A stretch of 11,993 nucleotides of DNA from Balneolia bacterium (GTDB taxonomy: Bacteria; Bacteroidota; Rhodothermia; Balneolales; Cyclonatronaceae). A program made the position numbers and the translations under genes. Below the pieces are notes generated by a model. That model was not told where the DNA came from, did no database searches, and saw only the letters and a list, made by a program, of their open reading frames with translations. Of the stretch, positions 6,448-11,993 are shown in pieces. Every line of letters begins with the position of its first letter. Position 1 is the first letter of the stretch. The stretch lies in NCBI GenBank assembly GCA_003566395.1, contig PXDL01000520.1:1-11993 (forward strand), given 5' to 3'.

Positions 6448-7107
6448 TCAATCTTCCGACAATTCCTGATGTATCCGTCGGCTGATTTGTTCCACTTGTT
6501 CCGGAAAATCGAGGCCGGTGGTGTCGATTTCAACGGCGTCGTCAGGTTTTCTCAATGGTGCTGTTTTTCGGTTCGAATCCTGCTTGTCTCTATTTTCAAG
6601 ATTGGCTCTTACAGCCTCGAAATCGGCATCCATTTTTTTATTGTTCAGTTCCTGAACCCGGCGCCGGGCGCGTTCGTCGATATCTGCTATCATAAAAAAT
6701 TTAAGGAGGGCATCCGGAAAAACAACCGTGCCTAAATCCCGTCCGTCGGCCACAAAATTAAACTCGCCGGCTATTCTGCGCATCTCCTCGTTCACTTTAT
6801 CGCGAACTTCCGGCATAGCGGCAACCGTGCTCACATGCTCCGAAATTCTTCCGCTGCGGATTTCATCCCCCACGCGCTCACCATTTAGAAGAGGCTCTGT
6901 ACCGTTTTCCTCCACGTGCATGCTGACCTTATGAATATCGAGGTGCTCAAGTAAAGCTTCTTTATCTTCACCGCCCATTACGTAAAGCAGCGTCCAGGTG
7001 CGGTAAAGTGAACCGGAATCCAGATAATGCCAACCAATCTTTTGCGCAACAGCTTTGGCGGTAGAGCTTTTCCCGGACCCTGCCGGTCCGTCTATGGTTA
7101 CAATCAT
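6448..7107 (-). CDS. cmk: (d)CMP kinase (cytidylate kinase)
   Basis: Cmk transfers phosphate from ATP to CMP or dCMP, giving the diphosphates used for RNA, DNA and lipid precursors; it acts in the cytosol. The 219 residues fit the bacterial family (about 220-230). The P-loop is GPAGSGKSS at 7-15. The nucleotide-binding block LDSGSLYR lies at 29-36 and the signature DGRDLGTVVFPDA at 121-133. The lid is rich in Arg (RARRR, 146-150), followed by RDKQDSNR at 173-180 and DTTGLD at 195-200. All expected motifs are present. It precedes rpsA on the same strand, a widely conserved pairing, and diverges from rpsT across a 330-bp gap. There is no clear Shine-Dalgarno before the ATG; the upstream bases are A/T-rich. 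Confidence 0.98.
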   Translation of the reverse strand: MIVTIDGPAGSGKSSTAKAVAQKIGWHYLDSGSLYRTWTLLYVMGGEDKEALLEHLDIHKVSMHVEENGTEPLLNGERVGDEIRSGRISEHVSTVAAMPEVRDKVNEEMRRIAGEFNFVADGRDLGTVVFPDALLKFFMIADIDERARRRVQELNNKKMDADFEAVRANLENRDKQDSNRKTAPLRKPDDAVEIDTTGLDFPEQVEQISRRIHQELSED

Positions 7108-7260
7108 ATTTTATTGCTGGTTTTGAGAAGACTTTTGTTAGGAAAAGAGGCGCTTCACAAAAAAAGTTTCCAGAACATTTTTCCCCGTGATGTATCAGAA
7201 AGGAGTCTGCGTTTCCGACCATCCGGCTGTAAGCGTTCCAAAGCGCGTATTTTCTGATTT

Positions 7261-7268
7261 CAAATATA
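7261..7268 (-). promoter_or_regulatory. -7-like box for cmk
   Basis: TATATTTG on the minus strand fully matches TAnnTTTG, but no TTG lies about 20 bases upstream. It sits immediately beside the rpsT -35 candidate and faces the other way. Weak call. Confidence 0.22.
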
Positions 7269-7299
7269 TTGATAAACAGCCTGAAAACCTTTATTTTAT
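7269..7299 (+). promoter_or_regulatory. promoter candidate for rpsT
   Basis: TTGATA (7269-7274), 17 bp, TATTTT (7292-7297). Equivalently, TTG, 20 bases, TATTTTAT. It would give rpsT a leader of about 130 bases, long enough for feedback control by S20, although I see no specific structure that shows this. Confidence 0.35.
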
Positions 7300-7437
7300 G
7301 AAGCTGTAAGTTTTTTTAAACAAATCCAGTTTCAACTGTGTGATAAAAATTCTTCCCGGTTTTCGGTTCTATGTATTAAAGAATAAACACATTGAAGCTC
7401 CTCACAAGTTTTCACAAAATCTCATTAACAAAAGCTA

Positions 7438-7692
7438 ATGCCACAACATAAGTCTTCTATCAAACGCGTGCGTCAGGACAAAAAACGTCGTCTTCACAAC
7501 CGCGGCCTTCGTTCCAAAATGCGTACGCTCTACAAAAGAGTATTTGAATCTTCTGAAAAAGAAGAAGCTGAAAAACGACTTAAAGAAGCTGTTTCCTACC
7601 TCGACAGAATGACGGTTAAAGGAATTATTCACAAGAATAACGCGGCTCATAAAAAGTCGAATATCGTTAAGCATGTGAACAGCCTTTCCTGA
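7438..7692 (+). CDS. rpsT: 30S ribosomal protein S20
   Basis: S20 is a small primary 16S rRNA-binding protein of the 30S subunit. The 84 residues are near the usual 85-90. The start MPQHKSSIKRVRQDKKRR is the typical Lys/Arg-rich first helix; NRGLRSKMRTLYKRV continues the rRNA-binding helix; and KGIIHKNNAAHKKSNIVKHV is the conserved C-terminal block. It is followed after 34 bp by gpmI on the same strand. There is no Shine-Dalgarno before the ATG (upstream bases TTAACAAAAGCTA). The start is fixed by the family's N-terminus. Confidence 0.97.
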   Translation: MPQHKSSIKRVRQDKKRRLHNRGLRSKMRTLYKRVFESSEKEEAEKRLKEAVSYLDRMTVKGIIHKNNAAHKKSNIVKHVNSLS

Positions 7693-7712
7693 TCGCCCGC
7701 TAATTTCTCCCT

Positions 7713-7720
7713 TATTTTTG
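7713..7720 (+). promoter_or_regulatory. -7-like box directly in front of gpmI
   Basis: TATTTTTG is a full match to TAnnTTTG and ends 6 bases before the gpmI ATG at 7727. The -33 site is poor (CTG rather than TTG, overlapping the rpsT stop). If used, transcription would begin at or next to the ATG, giving a nearly leaderless gpmI mRNA. The alternative is co-transcription with rpsT, which the 34-bp gap allows. Confidence 0.3.
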
Positions 7721-7726
7721 TAATCA

Positions 7727-9241
7727 ATGTCCCGTGCCCTACTGGTAATCCTCGACGGTTTCGGCATTGCTGAAGACAGGAATGTCAGTGCCGTTGATAA
7801 AGCGAAAAAACCTTTCTACGATAAGCTTCATCAGGAATACCCCCACTCCCGGCTTAATGCTTCCGGTGAAGCGGTCGGGCTGCCCGGCGGGCAATTTGGC
7901 AACTCCGAAGTCGGACATCTGAATATCGGCGCGGGCCGGATAGTCTGGCAGGAGTTGTCGCGTATCAACAACGCGATTAAAACCGGAGACTTCTTCACCA
8001 ATGAAGCTCTTTTAGGTGCCGTAGAAAAAGCCAAAGAAAAAGGCTACATCCATATAATGGGGCTTTTCTCAGATGGAGGTGTTCACAGCCACAATGAACA
8101 TCTGTTCGCCCTGCTGCGGCTTTGTAAGTATCACGGCATTGGTCAGGTCTATGTTCACGCATTTACCGACGGACGCGATACCCCCCCGAATGCCGGCATG
8201 CACTATGCCGCCGAATTTGAAAAAAAAGCCAAAGAAATCGGCACGGGCAAGCTGGCCAGTATTGTCGGCCGCTATTTTGCGATGGATCGCGACAACCGCT
8301 GGGAGCGCGTACAGCAGAGCTATGATCTGCTTGTTCACGGTAAAGGGGAAAGATTTTCGTCTTCCGAGCAGGCTTTCAAAAAAAATTACGAAAATGGCAT
8401 CACCGACGAATTCATAAAGCCGGCTTTGCTCGACGACACCCCCGAAAGCCGGATTTCTGAAGGAGATCCCGTGATTTTCTACAATCTGCGCGGCGACCGC
8501 GCTCGTGAAATCACTAAAGCTTTCACCATAGAAAACTTCGCAGAGTTGGAAGGCACCCGCAATCTGGGGCTTCACTATGTAACCTTCACACAATATGATG
8601 TTACGTTCGAACATGTACGCGTGGCCTTTCCGCCCCAGGTGCTCAAGAATACGATCGGCTCTTACGTATCATCCAAAGGACTGAAGCAGCTTCGCATTGC
8701 CGAAACGGAAAAATATCCGCATGTAACCTATTTCTTCAACGGAGGCGTGGAAGAGCCTGATCCCGGCGAGGAACGCATTATGGTAGCCAGTCCGAAAGTA
8801 GCTACCTACGACCTACAGCCTGAAATGAGTGCCCCGGAAGTGGGCGACAAACTAACTAAAGCTCTGGCTGAAGAACGCTTCGACCTTGTTATACTGAATT
8901 TCGCCAATCCGGACATGGTAGGTCACACCGGCGTATTCGATGCCGCCGTAAAAGCGGTTGAAGCCGTAGATAAACAGCTTGAACGCGTTATTACCACAGC
9001 GCAACAACATGGCTACGCCTCTCTGGTTATTGCCGACCACGGGAATGCCGACCGCATGATGGAAAAAGACGGAAGCGCTCATACCGCACACACCACTGCG
9101 CCGGTACCATGTATTCTTGTAGATGACAGCCGGAAAAACATCTCTCTTGCCGACGGAAAGCTTTGTGATGTAGCCCCAACCCTGCTTGCGCTTCTCGGAC
9201 TGCCCAAACCAGCCGAAATGACCGGTAAATCCCTTTTCTGA
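7727..9241 (+). CDS. gpmI: 2,3-bisphosphoglycerate-independent phosphoglycerate mutase
   Basis: This enzyme interconverts 3- and 2-phosphoglycerate in glycolysis and gluconeogenesis using two Mn ions and a phosphoserine intermediate, with no 2,3-BPG cofactor. The 504 residues are typical (about 510). The nucleophile is Ser60 in GNSEVGH (58-64). Metal ligands can be placed at Asp10, Asp396, His400, Asp437, His438 and His455; the spacing of the last five equals that of the Geobacillus stearothermophilus enzyme as I recall it. Substrate-binding blocks include GGVHSH (117-122), DGRDTPP (148-154), FAMDRDNRW (184-192) and LRGDRAR (254-260). It lies 34 bp after rpsT. The ATG at 7727 gives the expected N-terminus (LLVILDGFG). 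No terminator was recognised behind it, only a weak GCTG/CAGC pairing near 9256-9278. Confidence 0.98.
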   Translation: MSRALLVILDGFGIAEDRNVSAVDKAKKPFYDKLHQEYPHSRLNASGEAVGLPGGQFGNSEVGHLNIGAGRIVWQELSRINNAIKTGDFFTNEALLGAVEKAKEKGYIHIMGLFSDGGVHSHNEHLFALLRLCKYHGIGQVYVHAFTDGRDTPPNAGMHYAAEFEKKAKEIGTGKLASIVGRYFAMDRDNRWERVQQSYDLLVHGKGERFSSSEQAFKKNYENGITDEFIKPALLDDTPESRISEGDPVIFYNLRGDRAREITKAFTIENFAELEGTRNLGLHYVTFTQYDVTFEHVRVAFPPQVLKNTIGSYVSSKGLKQLRIAETEKYPHVTYFFNGGVEEPDPGEERIMVASPKVATYDLQPEMSAPEVGDKLTKALAEERFDLVILNFANPDMVGHTGVFDAAVKAVEAVDKQLERVITTAQQHGYASLVIADHGNADRMMEKDGSAHTAHTTAPVPCILVDDSRKNISLADGKLCDVAPTLLALLGLPKPAEMTGKSLF

Positions 9242-9334
9242 CCTATCTCTCCGGGCTGCTGCGGTCCATATATCAGCTTCTGTTTTTAAAGGCCGTAAAA
9301 CATCTGCGACCCCGGCGAATAAATCCGTCTTAGC

Positions 9335-9365
9335 TTGATTTTACGCCACACCCGCCATACATTGT
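9335..9365 (+). promoter_or_regulatory. promoter candidate for clpC
   Basis: TTGATT (9335-9340), 17 bp, TACATT (9358-9363). In the other reading, TTG, 20 bases, TACATTGT. It has the same spacing as the nuoJ candidate. It predicts a leader of roughly 80-85 bases. An inverted repeat ACGAAC/GTTCGT (9372-9377, 9392-9397) lies just downstream and could be a hairpin or a regulator site. It is not the CIRCE sequence. Confidence 0.35.
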
Positions 9366-9453
9366 TCAGCGACGAACTAATGCTATGTATCGTTCGTTAG
9401 TGATGCATATCAATTTTTTTCTAAACCTAACTTCTAACAGGTCTTCTCTTTTT

Positions 9454-11993
9454 ATGGAGGGAAATTTTTCCAATCGAGTGCGGGATGTCATTCAGTTCAG
9501 CCGCGAGGAAGCCCTTCGCCTGGGTCACGATTACATAGGCACCGAGCACCTTATACTTGGCATAATCAGGCTTGGCGACGGTGTAGCCGTCAAAATCCTG
9601 AAAAATCTGAATTGTGATCTTTTCAAACTGAAAAAAACGATCGAAGATACGGTACGTGGTACAGGCGGTGCCGTTACGGTTGGCAACATTCCGCTCACCA
9701 AACAGGCGGAGAAGGTTTTGCGCATTACCTATCTCGAAGCCAAACTGTATAAAAGTGACACCATCGGTACCGAACATCTGCTGCTTTCTTTGTTGCGTGA
9801 CGACGAAAACATTGCAGCTCAAATTCTGCAGCAGTTTAATGTAGGCTACGACGGAGTACGCGAAGAACTCGACCTCATCATTTCCGGGAAACCACGTGAT
9901 GACAAGGATTCTTCCTCCACCGTATCCGCATCTGAATTACCACCATCCAAGAGCTACAAACCATCGTCCGGCAGCGGCGAAAGTAAAAAAATGGATAAGA
10001 CAAAAACTCCCGTATTAGACAATTTTGGTCGCGATCTTACCAAACTTGCTGAAGACAGCAAACTCGACCCTATCGTGGGCCGGGAAAAAGAAATTGAACG
10101 CGTGGCTCAGGTATTGAGCCGCCGTAAGAAGAACAATCCCGTTCTCATCGGTGAGCCGGGAGTCGGCAAAACAGCCATTGCCGAAGGTCTGGCCATCCGC
10201 ATCATTGAACGTAAAGTATCGCGCGTTCTTTATGATAAACGCGTTATTGCCCTCGACCTCGCCGCTCTTGTAGCCGGCACAAAGTACCGCGGACAGTTTG
10301 AAGAACGTATGAAAGCGGTCATGAACGAGCTTGAGAAGGTCAACAACGTAATTCTTTTCATAGATGAGATGCACACCATTGTTGGTGCAGGCGGAGCTTC
10401 CGGCTCACTCGACGCCTCCAATATGCTTAAGCCCGCTCTTGCACGCGGAGATGTGCAGGCTATCGGCGCCACAACTTTGAACGAATATCGTCAGTTTATT
10501 GAGAAAGACGGCGCTTTGGAGCGCAGGTTCCAGAAAATAATGGTTGAGCCTACCACGGCTGAAGAAACGCTCATCATTCTCAATCAGATTAAATCCAAAT
10601 ATGAGAAGCATCACTCGGTACGCTACACCGATGAGGCTATCAATTGCTGCGTTAAGCTAACCGACCGCTACGTAACTGATCGTTTTCTGCCCGATAAGGC
10701 AATTGATGCTCTGGACGAATCCGGAGCGCGCGTTCACCTGGCGAACATTACGGTTCCTAACCATATTATTGAGCTGGAAGAAAAAATTGAAACAACCACG
10801 CAGGAAAAAAATAACATGGTTAAAAGGCAGCGTTTTGAAGACGCCGCCCGTCTGCGCGATACTGAAAAGAAAATGATTGAGGAACTCGAGCAAGCTCAGA
10901 GAGAGTGGGAAATCGAGTCTGAAAAAATTGTGTACGATGTTACTGAAGAGGATGTAGCCAAAGTTATCGGTATGATGACAGGCATCCCCGTATCAAAAAT
11001 CGCCCAAAGCGAAGGAGCCAAGCTTCTGAAAATGCGCGATGAGCTGACCAATAGCGTTATCGGTCAGGATGAGGCCATTGTCAAGCTTTCCAAAGCAATT
11101 CAGCGTACCCGTGCAGGATTGAAAGATCCGGCGCGTCCGATAGGTTCATTTATTTTCCTCGGCCCCACCGGTGTCGGAAAAACCGAGCTGGCTAAAACCC
11201 TTTCGAAGTATTTGTTTGATGTGGACGATGCGCTCATCAGAATCGACATGTCTGAGTACATGGAGAAATTTTCGGTTTCAAGGCTGGTAGGTGCGCCTCC
11301 CGGATATGTTGGTTATGAAGAAGGCGGCATTCTTACAGAGAAAGTTCGAAGAAAACCCTATTCGGTAGTACTGCTCGATGAAATTGAGAAAGCCCATCCG
11401 GATGTTTTCAACCTGTTGCTTCAGGTGCTTGATGACGGAATCTTGACCGATTCTCTGGGTCACAAAGTTGATTTCCGTAACACCATCATAATTATGACGT
11501 CGAATATCGGGGCACGAGATATCAAAAATCTGGGGCGCGGTATCGGATTCAGTTCAAACGAATCCGCTTTCGACTATGCTAAAATGAAGTCGGTGATTCA
11601 GGATGCTTTACGTAAAGTTTTCAACCCCGAGTTTCTGAACCGGGTGGATGATGTGATTGTCTTCAAGCCGCTTGATAAAGAAGATATTTTCAAGATTATA
11701 GACAACATGGCCGATCTCTTGTTCAAGCGTATTCGTGACCTCAACTTCAATGTTGAAATCACCAAAGGCGCCAAAGAGTTTCTCAGTGACAAAGGCTTCG
11801 ACCCTAAATACGGCGCGCGGCCGCTCAAGCGAGCTATTCAGCGATATGTTGAAGACCCCCTTGCTGAAGAGCTGCTTGCCTCCGAGAAAGCCGAAGGTTC
11901 AACCATCCGCATAAAAATGAATAACTCCCGGGATAACCTGGTATTTGAGTGGAAGGAAAAGGAAAAAGACTCCGGATCGAACCTTAACGGAAA
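9454..11993 (+). CDS. clpC: ATP-dependent Clp protease ATP-binding subunit ClpC (3' end cut)
   Basis: ClpC is a Hsp100 AAA+ unfoldase that feeds substrates to the ClpP protease. Hand translation from the ATG at 9454 gives 846 residues with no stop before the window edge. Two Clp_N repeats cover about 1-145, followed by a Ser/Pro-rich linker to about 185. D1 has Walker A GEPGVGKT (233-240), Walker B FIDEMH (302-307) and ERRF (356-359). A UVR/coiled-coil middle segment lies around 445-480 (KRQRFEDAARLRD), the mark of ClpC rather than ClpB. D2 has GPTGVGKT (570-577), LLDEIEKAH (640-648) and GARPLKR (787-793). IGF at 697-699 is the ClpP-docking loop, so a proteolytic partnership is likely. It is already longer than B. 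subtilis ClpC (810), with a charged tail. No in-frame ATG lies just upstream; no SD precedes the ATG, though GGAGG follows it. Confidence 0.96.
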   Translation, partial: MEGNFSNRVRDVIQFSREEALRLGHDYIGTEHLILGIIRLGDGVAVKILKNLNCDLFKLKKTIEDTVRGTGGAVTVGNIPLTKQAEKVLRITYLEAKLYKSDTIGTEHLLLSLLRDDENIAAQILQQFNVGYDGVREELDLIISGKPRDDKDSSSTVSASELPPSKSYKPSSGSGESKKMDKTKTPVLDNFGRDLTKLAEDSKLDPIVGREKEIERVAQVLSRRKKNNPVLIGEPGVGKTAIAEGLAIRIIERKVSRVLYDKRVIALDLAALVAGTKYRGQFEERMKAVMNELEKVNNVILFIDEMHTIVGAGGASGSLDASNMLKPALARGDVQAIGATTLNEYRQFIEKDGALERRFQKIMVEPTTAEETLIILNQIKSKYEKHHSVRYTDEAINCCVKLTDRYVTDRFLPDKAIDALDESGARVHLANITVPNHIIELEEKIETTTQEKNNMVKRQRFEDAARLRDTEKKMIEELEQAQREWEIESEKIVYDVTEEDVAKVIGMMTGIPVSKIAQSEGAKLLKMRDELTNSVIGQDEAIVKLSKAIQRTRAGLKDPARPIGSFIFLGPTGVGKTELAKTLSKYLFDVDDALIRIDMSEYMEKFSVSRLVGAPPGYVGYEEGGILTEKVRRKPYSVVLLDEIEKAHPDVFNLLLQVLDDGILTDSLGHKVDFRNTIIIMTSNIGARDIKNLGRGIGFSSNESAFDYAKMKSVIQDALRKVFNPEFLNRVDDVIVFKPLDKEDIFKIIDNMADLLFKRIRDLNFNVEITKGAKEFLSDKGFDPKYGARPLKRAIQRYVEDPLAEELLASEKAEGSTIRIKMNNSRDNLVFEWKEKEKDSGSNLNG

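Larger units (their letters stand above)
7108..7437. other. divergent intergenic region, cmk / rpsT
   Basis: These 330 bp contain no gene I can support. Around 7261-7299 there are two opposed promoter candidates (TATATTTG on the minus strand, TTG...TATTTT on the plus strand). A weak hairpin GCGTT-CCAA-AGCGC lies near 7230-7245. The rest is AT-rich leader, about 130 bases for rpsT and about 150 for cmk if those promoters are real. Short reading frames here overlap cmk or lack a plausible start. Confidence 0.6.

Noticed and set aside
6968..7222. 84-codon minus-strand frame upstream of and overlapping cmk
   Set aside because: It is out of frame with cmk and overlaps its conserved P-loop region; nothing in the peptide is recognisable.
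8069..8614. 181-codon minus-strand reading frame
   Set aside because: It is fully antisense to gpmI, which carries all its catalytic residues.
9427..9822. 131-codon minus-strand frame, and the other minus-strand frames to 11828
   Set aside because: They are antisense to clpC, which is open for 846 codons with every expected motif.

Overview
This is a housekeeping stretch of a bacterial chromosome, not an accessory island. The best guess for the host is the Bacteroidota/Rhodothermota/Balneolota side of the tree. Three things point there: several starts lack an obvious Shine-Dalgarno sequence; there are -7-like boxes matching TAnnTTTG; and the nuo genes restart at nuoJ with their own promoter, an arrangement I recall from Rhodothermus marinus. 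The placement is an inference, because no rRNA or species-specific marker is present. I saw no CRISPR array, transposase, phage module, toxin-antitoxin pair, tRNA or rRNA.

Layout from left to right. (1) Positions 1-1167, minus strand: nuoJ, nuoK and the first third or less of nuoL, membrane subunits of respiratory complex I. nuoJ and nuoK overlap by 4 bp, and nuoJ has a good promoter candidate just upstream. (2) 1490-2491, plus strand: an orphan MoxR-type AAA+ ATPase. (3) 2611-2862, plus strand: an AT-rich 83-residue gene of unknown function, closed by a strong bidirectional terminator shared with nadA. (4) 2939-7107, minus strand: cmk, then rpsA, then nadA. A terminator hairpin follows both cmk and rpsA. 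The ribosomal protein S1 encoded here has six S1 domains plus unusually long charged ends. (5) 7438-9241, plus strand: rpsT (ribosomal protein S20) and gpmI (cofactor-independent phosphoglycerate mutase). (6) 9454 to the window end, plus strand: clpC, the Hsp100 unfoldase of the ClpCP protease, missing only its extreme 3' end.

The genes do not form one pathway. They cover respiration (nuo), NAD synthesis (nadA), translation (rpsA, rpsT), CMP/dCMP phosphorylation (cmk), glycolysis (gpmI) and protein quality control (clpC, moxR). The direction of transcription changes at four gene pairs: nuoJ/moxR (divergent), small ORF/nadA (convergent), and cmk/rpsT (divergent), with the remaining neighbours co-directional. 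Several promoter candidates share the layout TTG, about 20 bases, then TAnnTT.

I found no convincing undescribed system. The items most worth a second look are the small AT-rich gene, the long charged tails of S1, the double hairpin between cmk and rpsA, and the possibly leaderless promoter in front of gpmI.
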